Part shown: in pieces, positions 1-8,455 of the stretch
How the letters are laid out: the number at the start of each line of letters is the position of its first letter
Numbering within the stretch: position 1 is the first letter of the stretch
Origin: an uncultured Methanobrevibacter sp.
GTDB lineage: Archaea > Methanobacteriota > Methanobacteria > Methanobacteriales > Methanobacteriaceae
Assembly: GCF_946408925.1 (NCBI RefSeq)
Contig: NZ_CAMJUE010000009.1
Coordinates: 1-48,945, forward strand
DNA: 48,945 bases
Direction of reading: 5' to 3'
Translations under genes and position numbers: made by a program
Notes under the pieces: model-generated
Told to the model about the DNA's origin: nothing
The model's input: only the letters and a program-made list of their open reading frames with translations
Databases searched by the model: none

Positions 1-222
1 GATCAAATCACATCAAAATATGACAATACTATTGAATTAACCCCAAATGAAATTTCTGTATTGACTCTTCTTGAAGAAAAAAAGCATATTCAAAATAAGG
101 ATATTCAAGAGATGTTAAACATTTCCCCTCAGGCCAGTTATAAAATTATTAGAAAATTAAAAAATAAAGAATTAATTAAAAGCACTGGAAAAGGTAGAAA
201 TACAGAATATAATTTAAGATAA
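1..222 (+). CDS. C-terminal end of a winged-helix DNA-binding protein (5' truncated)
   Basis: The window opens inside a reading frame that runs through 73 codons to a TAA. The visible part contains a typical winged helix-turn-helix: a first helix starting at 'LTPNEISVLTLLEEK', a recognition-helix region around 'LNISPQASYKIIRKLKNK', and a wing ending 'GKGRNTEYNLR'. This ending is common in archaeal MarR-like regulators and at the C-terminus of AlbA_2 (Schlafen-type) ATP-binding proteins. The N-terminus lies outside the window, so the full family cannot be decided. A direct role in DNA binding is inferred from the fold only. The next intact gene is more than 800 bp away, so no operon partner is visible downstream. 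Confidence 0.7.
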   Translation, partial: DQITSKYDNTIELTPNEISVLTLLEEKKHIQNKDIQEMLNISPQASYKIIRKLKNKELIKSTGKGRNTEYNLR

Positions 223-240
223 ATTTTTGATTAAAACATT

Positions 241-371
241 AATCATCAACCACAATCATCAACCAACACCATTTTTTTATTTTCCATAAAAATGCTTTAA
301 ATCATAAAATAAGTAATTTAAGGAATTTAAAAAAATTAATCATCAACCAAAAAATATCTTAATCATCAACC
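241..371. repeat. Four copies of the 11-mer AATCATCAACC
   Basis: The exact 11-mer occurs at 241-251, 254-264, 338-348 and 361-371, three of the copies preceded by TT. Spacing is 13, 84 and 23 bp. They lie between the winged-helix gene end and the DUF3800 remnant. Clustered identical copies outside coding sequence suggest a protein-binding site set or a scar of an inserted element. The spacing is irregular and the spacers differ in length, so this is not a CRISPR array. Confidence 0.6.
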
Positions 372-380
372 GGATTATGA

Positions 381-623
381 ATTTATCATTCTTTTAGTGT
401 TGTCAAATCAATAGGTATATTATATCCAATTAATATAACTCATGCAAATTCCATTAAAGAAAAAGGATTACAAATAGTGGATTTGCTGGTATGGTCAATC
501 TTTCAAAGTTTAGAACATAATAATTCTGATCTTATTGATTTAATTCTAAATAAGAAGGTAATTGAAGTTTTTAAGAATATTAAACTAGAAAATATGAAGA
601 CTGAAGAACCTGCAGCCAACTAA
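381..623 (+). pseudogene. Remnant of a DUF3800 protein gene (C-terminal part only)
   Basis: An open frame after a TGA at 378-380 encodes about 80 residues without a credible start codon. From about position 420 the translation resembles the C-terminus of DUF3800 proteins, an RNase H-like family often found with mobile DNA: 'IKEKGLQIVDLLVWSIFQ' matches the family's usual '..GLQxADLxxxA..' helix, followed by 'SLEHNNSDLIDLI' and an end in 'TEEPAAN'. The catalytic N-terminal part is missing, so the protein cannot be functional. The family call rests on memory of the motif, without a profile search. The stop codon lies inside the foldable element at 609-683. Confidence 0.5.
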
Positions 624-683
624 TTGGCCTATGAAATAAGATTTCATGGAAAATCGCCACCAGCGGTGACAATGACATGCAGG
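609..683 (+). ncRNA. Candidate structured RNA overlapping the DUF3800 remnant stop codon
   Basis: The segment can fold into a junction of three hairpins closed by one helix. The closing helix is CCTGCA 609-614 with TGCAGG 678-683. Arm 1 is GCCAA 615-619 with TTGGC 624-628 and a 4-nt loop. Arm 2 is ATGAAAT 631-637 with ATTTCAT 641-647 and a 3-nt loop. Arm 3 is CACC 658-661 with GGTG 665-668. Four short complementary pairs nested this way in 75 nt are unlikely by chance. Conserved RNAs named DUF3800-I and onward have been described beside DUF3800 genes, which fits this position. Membership in one of those families is inference. Confidence 0.4.
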
Positions 684-1084
684 CTAAACCAAAATAATGG
701 CTTTTACCTTCTAATCTTTAATTTAATATGTAAGTATTTGGATGTATATAAACATTTTCATAATTAATTTGAATATATTGGGCACCGACCCATTCTTATT
801 ATTATACTTCTAAGTGTTTGGATTCTTTTATTTTTAAAAATAATTATTTTAATTTTGTTTTTGGTTTGATGGTTCATTTTTCATTGTGAAGTTGATAAGT
901 TTATAAATATCAGTTTATATGCCCAGCATTCTTCATTTTCGTTATATATATATATCTTTGTTGATAGACTTTTAAGCAAGAATTGAATGTTTTAAACCGG
1001 AAAACAGCCTTATAGATTGTTTGTCTAGAATAAAACAAAATTCTTGAAAAATATTTATTACAATAACGGGGAGAATGAGTAACT
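684..1084 (+). promoter_or_regulatory. AT-rich leader and promoter region of the first adhesin
   Basis: No gene is visible in this stretch. Two near-copies of 'TAAGTRTTTGGAT' lie at about 731-743 and 811-823. Possible TATA boxes are TTTATAAAT near 899-907 and TTATATATATATA near 942-955, so the transcript would carry a leader of roughly 100-150 nt. A ribosome binding site, GGGGAG at 1068-1073, precedes the ATG at 1085. A small inverted repeat TGGG/CCCA sits at 779-792. Confidence 0.35.
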
Positions 1085-4000
1085 ATGAAATACAAGAAAA
1101 GCATGATTATACTTATGCTTGCTATTTTTCTGTTCAGTTTATCTGGCGTATTTGCAAGTGAAATAGATGTTCCTGTGGCCAATGAGGATACTGGTCAACT
1201 GGAGGCATCTGTTAATGGGGAAAGTATTGAAGTTAATCTGCAGACAGATGAAGAAAATCCTACATTGGTAGTAGATGAAAATGATGAAACTTTAAGCTCT
1301 GAAATCGATTCGGAAATATTAACTGCTGATCAATTAACTTACTCTGACTTAAGAGAACAAATCGGCTCAGGAGGAAATATTAACTTAACTAAAGGCACTT
1401 ACACTTATAATGATGATGGTGACACCATCGAAATCAGTACTTCTGGTGTAATTAATGGTAACGGTGCAGTTATTGACATGGCCCAATCAGGTCATAGAGC
1501 ATTTTATGTAACTACATCTGATGTAACTATTAAAAATCTAACCATAAAAAATGCTAATTATGGTGGAGCGGGTGGAGCAATTTACTTTAGTAGTTCAGGT
1601 GCTGTGTCAGATTGTAATTTCACTAACAACAAAGCAACAACTTATGCTGGTGCAGTTTACTTCTACTTTAATGGTGTTGTGTCAGATTGTACTTTTACTG
1701 AAAACTCCGCATACCATGGAGGTGCTGTCTTGATGTATTCGGGTAGTGTTGTAAATTGTAATTTTACTTATAACTCTGCATCATATTCTGGTGGTGCTAT
1801 CTACATGACTTCTGGTAGTGTTGAAAATTGTAATTTTGCTGATAACACTGCAAACCAACAGGGTGGTGCTATTTTTAGCCAGGGGTCTATTACTGCGGAT
1901 ACTTGTATTTTTAAAACATCTTCTGATACAACAAGTATCAATACAGTTATTCGTTCACCTACACTTAATGTGGATAATTTCACAACGTTTTATGGTTCTG
2001 GTGAGAAATTAACATTTGATTTAAGAACAAACCTCTCAAGTATTCCTATAACCAATAGAAATATCGCAATAAGAGTATACTCTAAAGATAAGGGTATTTT
2101 GGTTGGTAATTATAACTGTTTGAGTGGCGAAGGATGGATTCCAAATTTGCCTGTTGGATATTATTATGCTATTTTTGATACTGAATATCCTGAATTCCAA
2201 CCAATCAACAGGACATTAACAGTTGCTGCTCCTGAGCATACATTTTGGTTTTTGGATTATACAATCAAAGGCAATGATAATCCTATGATTGAATTATCTC
2301 ATGATTATTATTTTGATTCTGATTATGATGCTGCTTTCGTAAATGGTATAGTGATTAATAGACAGGTAACAATCAGAGGTAATGGAAGTACAATTGATGC
2401 TAAAGGACAGGCAAGAATATTCAATGTTCAAGCAGAGGACACAATAATTGAAAATTTAACACTTAAAAATGCACATGCTAGTGATGGTGGTGCGATTTAC
2501 TTTAATGGTAATGGTAATGTGATAAATTGTAATTTCAAAGATAACATTGCAACATCTAGTGGTGGGGCAGTGGTATTTATGGGTAAGGGTATTTTGACTA
2601 ACTGTAACTTTAATAATAATGTTGGAAAGTCAGGTAGTGGTGGTGCTATTTACTTTATTAATGGTACGGTGTCAGATTGTAATTTCACTAACAACAAAGC
2701 ATGTTATGGTGGTGCAGTTTACTTTTACATTAATGGTAGTGTGACTGATTGTTGTTTTACTAAGAACCAAGCAGTTGGAAACTCCGGTTACGGGGGTGCT
2801 GTTCATTTTGAAAAAAGATCTTCTGGTATAGCTGTAAATTGTAATTTTACTAATAACTCTGCTAATTATGGGGGTGCTGTTTTTGTTGATGGAAGTAATT
2901 TAACTATAATTAAGTCTGTTTTGCTGAATAATTTTGCAATTTATGGTGGTGGAGCAGTTTATGTAAACGATGGTATTTTAAGTGTCATCAACTCCACATT
3001 TATGGACAATCGTGTAAATGAGTGTGGTGGAGCGATTTATATATATGATGGCGGTCTGGAAATATTCAATTCCACATTAAGCAGCAATTTTGCAAGAAAG
3101 GAGGGTGGAGCGATTTATAGCAATAGAAACAAGTTATCAATCTATAACTCTACCTTGGACAATAACATAGCGAATGGCGGTTATGGTGGAGCTGTCCATA
3201 ATGGTCAGGGCGCTTTGACAATAACTGGTTCTAGAATAAGAAACAATGCTGCTGAAGATTATGTTGCTGTTTGCACTGGAAACAGTGAAAATGTTGTTTT
3301 CAGGAATAATGAAATTTTCAACAATTATGTGAAGGGATTCCCTGTGGATGATTCAAATACATTTATTGTTCCTCCAAGATTTGGATTAATGCCGGTTTTC
3401 GATTCCTCTTTAAGAATTCGGGTATTTGAAAGAGAGGGTAAAAGATTCAATGGTGATGTCACTTTGACTATTGGTGGTGAAGATTTTGTTGTTCATGTGG
3501 TTAATGGTACAGGTAAAACCGATGTAATTACTTCAATTATGGCTTCTGGAGATTATTATGCCGACATCACTTTCATTGGAAATGATGAATATTCTGCGGT
3601 AGATTATGAAGATGTTGGATTTTCATTGTCTATAAATTCATTTGCTAATCTGTATGCTTTATTTATTGAAGGTATGATTGACCATAATGATGTAATATTG
3701 AATCGGGATTATATTTATGATGACGATGATGATTTTGACTTCATTGATGAGTATTATGATCTTTTGGATGAAAATGAGTTAATCATTGATGGTAAAGGTC
3801 ACACTATTGACTGTGATTATGAGGCAAATTTCTTGAATATTAATTCCGGTGCGAAGGCAACGGTCAAAAATCTGATTATCATAAATGGTAATGGGTATGA
3901 CCATGGTGGAGCAATATCTAATGAGGGCAATTTGACTGTCATTAACTCCACTTTCTGCAATAACACTGCTTATGGTGACGGTGGTGCAATATACAGTTAT

Positions 4001-6547
4001 CACGGCTATGTGACAATAATCGGATCTATTTTCAGTTTAAACAATGCAAATGCTGGGGGTGCAATAGTTAATGATAAATCATATTTAACTGTAATTAACT
4101 CTACATTCACAGGCAACCGTGCAAATCGTGGTGGTGCAATACTTAATTTTGATGGTAATGCTGTTATGGACAATGCCATTTTCATAAATAACAGTGCAAG
4201 GTATGGTGGAGCAATTAGTATATTGAGTGGTGATTTTTCAATTACTGCTTCAAAGTTTAACAATAACTCTGCAGATCACTGTGGTGGTGCAATAGATGTT
4301 AGCGAATTTAATGAAATTATGGGCTCTGCAAACCCTTCAAAGAACCTCTTCATTCTCAATGCACAGGCAAATAATAATGAATATCTTCATGCCGAATCAA
4401 AGAGTAATGCTCTTGTTTTAACAGTGAATGATTCAATATTTGACAGCAATACTGCGCGGGAGATTGGTGGTGCAATCCGTATTGGAAATGGCAATGCTAT
4501 AGCAATAGATAAGTCTTTATTTAATAAAAACAATGCAAATATGGGTGGATCTATTCATAATCGTGGTGTTTTAACTGTTTTAGATTCTAATTTGACTAAT
4601 AACTTTGTATTTGTAGATTTTGTACCTCTTGGCGGAGCAATCTTTAGTTCAGGTGATGTTACTATGCATAATGCCAATTTCGTAAATAACTCTGCTTATG
4701 AAAATGGGGAGAGTTATGGTGGAGCGATTTATATTTTAAGTGGCAATTTTGAAATAACTGAATCAACATTTATCAATAACTCCGCATTTTCTGGTGGTGC
4801 GATATATGTTGATGTGGACAACACAGTGCCTACGGCTCCAAATCCTTTAGCAAATGATGTTCTTGGATCATCACAAGATGAATCCATTTTAGGTGCATTG
4901 ATTCCTAATGATTCATTTTTGAAAGTAACTGGCTCCACATTTAAAGGCAATCATGCATATGGTGAGGGCGGTGCGATATTTAATGTAGGTGTCGTATCAT
5001 TAACAGGCTCCAGGTTTGAAAACAATATGGCAAATGAGGGTGGCGCAATATATAGCACTCATCTTTTGACAATGACCGATTCAATTTTAAGAAATAATTT
5101 GGCAAACAAATCATCTAACGCTTATGGCGGAGCCATATATAATGATAAAGAGGGTATTTTGAGAATAATTGCCTGTGATTTATCATACAATACTGTAAAC
5201 GGTCGTTCAGCTTTTGGTGGAGCAATCTATAATGTTGGTGAAACACATGTGAGGGATTCAACTTTAACATTCAACAGGGCAATAGGAACTGATTTTGCAA
5301 CAGCGGGAGCAATTTATAATCAGAATAAGTTATATGTGATAAACACTACATTTACCAATAACACTGCAACAGCGACTTCAGTTGCAGAGGGAGGTGCAAT
5401 TTTATCTGCAATGGGTGGATTGATGGTAGATAACTCCACATTTTCAGGCAATGTTGCATCCGGAAATCAGTCTGCTGGTGGAGCGATAGTTAACTTATAT
5501 GCTAATGCAACAATAAAAAATACTACATTCCAAAGTAATGGTGCAAATAATGGTAGTGCAGTAATATCTGCAAATCATGAGGGCATGCCTCCGGCCAATG
5601 TCAATATTGAAGATTCCAAATTCATTGACGATTCCATTGAAGGTGTGGTATTGGATGATTCAAATGAGGTAATGACAACACCTGAATTTGAAATTTATGT
5701 TCCTGATGCGGTTAGCGGAGAATCTGTTGAAATAACAGTAAATGAAATTAAAATGGGCAATAAATTTAACGGAACAGTTACTGTGATAATTGGAAGTGTT
5801 GATTATTCAGTGAAGGTCGTTGAAGGTCAGGGAAATACAACAATTGCTCTTGAAATGGATTCTGGAAGTTATACTGCTACATTAATCTATCCGGGTGATT
5901 TGAATTACAGGGAAGTAACTATTGAAAGCAATAGTTTCGTGGTTAGCCCTGCTAAACCTAATGTCATCATTCCATCCTTGGATGGTCTTTCAAGCAATGG
6001 GGCATTTACAATTCTGTTGTCTGATGATGCTACTGGTAATGTTACATTAACAATTAATGGCAAGAATTATGTCTTTGATGTAGCAGAGGGTAAGACTAGT
6101 GTTAAACTTCCTGAATTGGTTGATGGTGAGTATGATTATGTTATTTCATACTCCGGTGATGGTAGATATTCCCCTTTCACATCATCCGGAAGTTTAAAGG
6201 TCAGTAACCCTTCAAAACCAGTTAATCCGGTTAACCCAGTTAAACCAGCAGTCCCAACTAAACCTGTGAAAACAACTTTAACACTTAAAAAGGTTACTGT
6301 TAAGAGATCTGCTAAGAAATTAACTATTCAGGCAACACTTAAAGTAAATGGTAAGGCGGTTAAAGGTAAGATTATTAAATTTAAGTTTAATAAGAAAACC
6401 TATAAGGCTAGAACTAATGCTAAAGGTGTTGCTAAGATCACTGTTAAAAAATCAGTTCTCAAAAAACTCAAAAAGGGCAAAAAGGTAACATATAGTGCAA
6501 CATATGGTAAAATTACCAAGAAAGTAAAAGTGAAAGTTAAAAAGTAG
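1085..6547 (+). CDS. Large secreted adhesin-like protein with beta-helix repeats and Ig-like domains
   Basis: The 1820-residue product starts with a signal peptide (about residues 1-25, 'MIILMLAIFLFSLSGVFA'). Three blocks of parallel beta-helix repeats follow at about 95-285, 420-750 and 896-1520, rich in 'GGAIY' and 'NCNFTNNSA' units like those of Chlamydia polymorphic membrane proteins. Ig-like or linker modules lie at about 296-400, 760-880 and 1540-1705. A proline-rich linker at about 1709-1728 ('NPVNPVKPAVPTKP') leads to a lysine-rich C-terminal domain of about 90 residues. This architecture is typical of Methanobrevibacter adhesin-like proteins, thought to sit on the cell surface and mediate contact. 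No sortase signal or C-terminal membrane helix is seen, so attachment through the basic domain to the wall is inferred. The ligand is unknown. Confidence 0.85.
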   Translation: MKYKKSMIILMLAIFLFSLSGVFASEIDVPVANEDTGQLEASVNGESIEVNLQTDEENPTLVVDENDETLSSEIDSEILTADQLTYSDLREQIGSGGNINLTKGTYTYNDDGDTIEISTSGVINGNGAVIDMAQSGHRAFYVTTSDVTIKNLTIKNANYGGAGGAIYFSSSGAVSDCNFTNNKATTYAGAVYFYFNGVVSDCTFTENSAYHGGAVLMYSGSVVNCNFTYNSASYSGGAIYMTSGSVENCNFADNTANQQGGAIFSQGSITADTCIFKTSSDTTSINTVIRSPTLNVDNFTTFYGSGEKLTFDLRTNLSSIPITNRNIAIRVYSKDKGILVGNYNCLSGEGWIPNLPVGYYYAIFDTEYPEFQPINRTLTVAAPEHTFWFLDYTIKGNDNPMIELSHDYYFDSDYDAAFVNGIVINRQVTIRGNGSTIDAKGQARIFNVQAEDTIIENLTLKNAHASDGGAIYFNGNGNVINCNFKDNIATSSGGAVVFMGKGILTNCNFNNNVGKSGSGGAIYFINGTVSDCNFTNNKACYGGAVYFYINGSVTDCCFTKNQAVGNSGYGGAVHFEKRSSGIAVNCNFTNNSANYGGAVFVDGSNLTIIKSVLLNNFAIYGGGAVYVNDGILSVINSTFMDNRVNECGGAIYIYDGGLEIFNSTLSSNFARKEGGAIYSNRNKLSIYNSTLDNNIANGGYGGAVHNGQGALTITGSRIRNNAAEDYVAVCTGNSENVVFRNNEIFNNYVKGFPVDDSNTFIVPPRFGLMPVFDSSLRIRVFEREGKRFNGDVTLTIGGEDFVVHVVNGTGKTDVITSIMASGDYYADITFIGNDEYSAVDYEDVGFSLSINSFANLYALFIEGMIDHNDVILNRDYIYDDDDDFDFIDEYYDLLDENELIIDGKGHTIDCDYEANFLNINSGAKATVKNLIIINGNGYDHGGAISNEGNLTVINSTFCNNTAYGDGGAIYSYHGYVTIIGSIFSLNNANAGGAIVNDKSYLTVINSTFTGNRANRGGAILNFDGNAVMDNAIFINNSARYGGAISILSGDFSITASKFNNNSADHCGGAIDVSEFNEIMGSANPSKNLFILNAQANNNEYLHAESKSNALVLTVNDSIFDSNTAREIGGAIRIGNGNAIAIDKSLFNKNNANMGGSIHNRGVLTVLDSNLTNNFVFVDFVPLGGAIFSSGDVTMHNANFVNNSAYENGESYGGAIYILSGNFEITESTFINNSAFSGGAIYVDVDNTVPTAPNPLANDVLGSSQDESILGALIPNDSFLKVTGSTFKGNHAYGEGGAIFNVGVVSLTGSRFENNMANEGGAIYSTHLLTMTDSILRNNLANKSSNAYGGAIYNDKEGILRIIACDLSYNTVNGRSAFGGAIYNVGETHVRDSTLTFNRAIGTDFATAGAIYNQNKLYVINTTFTNNTATATSVAEGGAILSAMGGLMVDNSTFSGNVASGNQSAGGAIVNLYANATIKNTTFQSNGANNGSAVISANHEGMPPANVNIEDSKFIDDSIEGVVLDDSNEVMTTPEFEIYVPDAVSGESVEITVNEIKMGNKFNGTVTVIIGSVDYSVKVVEGQGNTTIALEMDSGSYTATLIYPGDLNYREVTIESNSFVVSPAKPNVIIPSLDGLSSNGAFTILLSDDATGNVTLTINGKNYVFDVAEGKTSVKLPELVDGEYDYVISYSGDGRYSPFTSSGSLKVSNPSKPVNPVNPVKPAVPTKPVKTTLTLKKVTVKRSAKKLTIQATLKVNGKAVKGKIIKFKFNKKTYKARTNAKGVAKITVKKSVLKKLKKGKKVTYSATYGKITKKVKVKVKK
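1554..5580 (+). repeat. In-frame DNA repeats coding for beta-helix turns
   Basis: Short units meaning roughly 'GGTGGTGCTATTTAC' followed by 'AATTGTAATTTTACTAATAAC' variants recur about every 60-75 bp, with the closest copies at 1560-1880 and 2490-2900. For example, the block around 1605-1640 (gtgtcagattgtaatttc) recurs at 2669-2686. Near-identical units within one gene allow unequal recombination and length variation of the adhesin. Confidence 0.6.
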
Positions 6548-6580
6548 GTGCAACACGCACCTACAAATTTCTTTTTTTTA
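6544..6580 (+). terminator. Intrinsic-type terminator overlapping the adhesin stop codon
   Basis: A perfect 8-bp stem, GTAGGTGC 6544-6551 and GCACCTAC 6557-6564 with loop AACAC, contains the TAG stop (6545-6547) in its left arm and is followed by a T-rich run at 6568-6580. Confidence 0.75.
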
Positions 6581-6827
6581 CAAATTCATAGAGAGTAATC
6601 ATCAGGAACAAACCTATTTTTATATGCACATTCTCCGTCTATCACAAATGATTAATATTTTAACTACTATGAATGTAACTATACAAATATTTAATCGTTA
6701 AAGTAAGAATCGATGCACTTATAGTGTGGGAAATGTTGGAAAAAATCTGTTTTTATGTCAAATCAATTGGTATATTAATATCAGTTTATATGTGATAATA
6801 ATTTAATTAATTAAAAATAAATAAGAA
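6581..6827. other. Intergenic stretch between convergent genes, no gene seen
   Basis: No coding frame with start, ribosome binding site and family resemblance is visible. The stretch contains a 37-bp segment at 6756-6792 whose two halves also occur apart at 401-425 and 906-921 (see findings). The rest is AT-rich and unremarkable. Confidence 0.5.
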
Positions 6828-6855
6828 CACTAAATATTCTTGGAATTATTTAGTG
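6828..6855 (-). terminator. Hairpin terminator of the MFS gene
   Basis: CACTAAATA 6828-6836 pairs with TATTTAGTG 6847-6855 (9 bp). Read on the minus strand it lies about 20 nt after the MFS stop codon and is followed by a U-rich stretch (complement of 6805-6827). Confidence 0.6.
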
Positions 6856-6873
6856 AGGGTACTTGCCAATAAT

Positions 6874-8259
6874 TTAATTAATGTCTTCTTTCTCTTTAAT
6901 GAAAATTATTGACATGATGAATATTGCAGCAGTTAAAACAACCAATATCAATGAAGTTTGGCTAAATGCAACTTCGGAAACTAAATTTTGTCCAACTTCC
7001 CCACCTGCCAAAGCGGAAGTGATTACAACAAGAACGGAAGAGCCGATTGAACCTGCAATTTCCCGTGAGGTATTATAGACTGTAGATGCATCTTCACTAT
7101 TGTTTGAAACCATTGATATTGCCCAAGTTGAAATTGGAATAAACAACAACCCAAAACCTACATAACGAATGAATTGTGAGGCGGCAAGAAAAATAACTGA
7201 TGAATCTCTGGTAAAAAATATCATGAATATGTGGCCAATCATCAATCCGGCACAACCGAGGATAATTGGAGTTTTTATGCTGAATCGGGTTGCCAGAAGT
7301 GGTCCGACAAAATTGAATATGATTAATGCAACTCCTCCCGGAAAAACAATTAGGGAGGTTGTTATTGCATCATGGCCTGCAATTCCCTGAACAAAAATTG
7401 GAATCAGTGCTGTACATCCGTTGTACATGAAATACCCGATTACCAAAACCAGTATTCCTATTGCAAAATATCTATTTTTAAGAATATTCATGTTAATCAA
7501 TGGTTTTTCAAGTTTATTTTGCCTTTTGAAAAATAGGATTAGGCAAATTGCACCGGTAATAATCGGCATCAGTACATAAATGCTCATCAGAGAATACTGT
7601 GAAATATTTGTAAATCCGAAAATCACGCCAAAACAACCTATAAATGATAAAATTGCAGAGAAAATGTCTAAAGGATAGTCTTCACAGCCGAAGTCTATTT
7701 TAACAAATAATAATCCTAAAATCAATGTCATGAATGACAATATTATGAATACTGAAAATATGTTTTTCCACCCATAGAAATCAATTATATATCCCCCCAG
7801 TATCATTCCCAACACGGGAGTGAATGCAATCGAAATTCCATAAATTCCCATAAACATTTGCCATTGGTCTTCGGGAGTTATTTTTAAAAGAAGTATTTGT
7901 GTATAAGGCATTATAATTCCATAGGCAATAGCCTGTAAAATCCTACCCATAATTAGGCTAATGATACTCCAGGAAAAGCAACACAATAATGACCCCAGTA
8001 TAAAAGTGACCACACTGAACAGATAAACAGTTCTGGCTTTAAATCTTCGAGAAATGAATGCATTAAGAGGAATGACAACTCCTAATGTGAGCAGAAATAT
8101 TGAATATGCCCATTGCGCCATGATTGAAGTGACATGAAAATCTTCCATTATGGGCACTAAAGCTGTTGTAACGATTGATTGCGAGGTTGCAAAAATAGAA
8201 CTTGCAATTAAAAAGATAAATAAAACTTTTAGATAATCTCGTCTTATATTTTCAAACAT
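6874..8259 (-). CDS. MFS drug-exporter-like transporter (DHA2, 14-helix type)
   Basis: The product of about 461 residues is almost entirely hydrophobic helices. It has the MFS signature region near 'ISRRFKARTVYLFS' after the second helix and a long central loop near 'FFKRQNKLEKPLINMNIL', as in EmrB/QacA-type proton-driven exporters. The likely role is efflux of toxic compounds across the cytoplasmic membrane; the substrate is unknown. The ATG at 8259 is preferred to the TTG one codon upstream because AGGT (minus strand, 8269-8266) then has a 6-nt spacer. The gene faces an HxlR-type regulator gene across about 195 bp, the usual layout of a regulator controlling its exporter. Length is normal for the family and no defects are seen. 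Confidence 0.85.
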   Translation of the reverse strand: MFENIRRDYLKVLFIFLIASSIFATSQSIVTTALVPIMEDFHVTSIMAQWAYSIFLLTLGVVIPLNAFISRRFKARTVYLFSVVTFILGSLLCCFSWSIISLIMGRILQAIAYGIIMPYTQILLLKITPEDQWQMFMGIYGISIAFTPVLGMILGGYIIDFYGWKNIFSVFIILSFMTLILGLLFVKIDFGCEDYPLDIFSAILSFIGCFGVIFGFTNISQYSLMSIYVLMPIITGAICLILFFKRQNKLEKPLINMNILKNRYFAIGILVLVIGYFMYNGCTALIPIFVQGIAGHDAITTSLIVFPGGVALIIFNFVGPLLATRFSIKTPIILGCAGLMIGHIFMIFFTRDSSVIFLAASQFIRYVGFGLLFIPISTWAISMVSNNSEDASTVYNTSREIAGSIGSSVLVVITSALAGGEVGQNLVSEVAFSQTSLILVVLTAAIFIMSIIFIKEKEDIN

Positions 8260-8297
8260 CAAAAAACCTCAGCATTCAAATTTTTTATTTTTCACTG

Positions 8298-8366
8298 CTG
8301 CATGTAATGCAGATTTTAGGTATTGTGTCGGTTTTGAACAATTGAGACCCTATAGGGTTTGAACAG
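8298..8366. promoter_or_regulatory. Operator-like palindromes between the exporter and its regulator
   Basis: Three signals lie close together: an inverted repeat CTGCAT-GTA-ATGCAG (8298-8312); a perfect 12-bp palindrome ACCCTATAGGGT (8347-8358); and a direct repeat TTTGAACA at 8333-8340 and 8358-8365. Their position in a divergent promoter region fits binding by the adjacent HxlR-type regulator. For the + strand gene, a TATA-like ctaaaaatatt near 8418-8428 is about 28-38 nt before the ATG, suggesting a leaderless or near-leaderless transcript. Confidence 0.45.
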
Positions 8367-8455
8367 TATATTTGTTATATTTTCCATAATAAAAATATTT
8401 ATTGTGACATTTTTGCCACTAAAAATATTAAAGACATGATTAATAAAATATTATC

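Noticed and set aside
241-371. CRISPR array or C/D box RNAs on the minus strand
   Set aside because: The repeats are only 11 bp with unequal spacing, so not CRISPR. The complement holds UGAUGA like a C box, but no D box partner (CUGA) at the right distance was found.
609-683. tRNA-like cloverleaf
   Set aside because: The junction has three arms and a closing helix, but there is no 7-bp acceptor stem, no TTC loop consensus and no anticodon loop of seven bases.
381-1084. A complete insertion sequence
   Set aside because: No transposase frame, no convincing terminal inverted repeats and no target duplication were found around the DUF3800 remnant; only the split 37-bp sequence hints at insertion.
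910-1182. Minus-strand frame opposite the adhesin start
   Set aside because: It has no ribosome binding site, overlaps the adhesin signal peptide and has a composition typical of a shadow frame.
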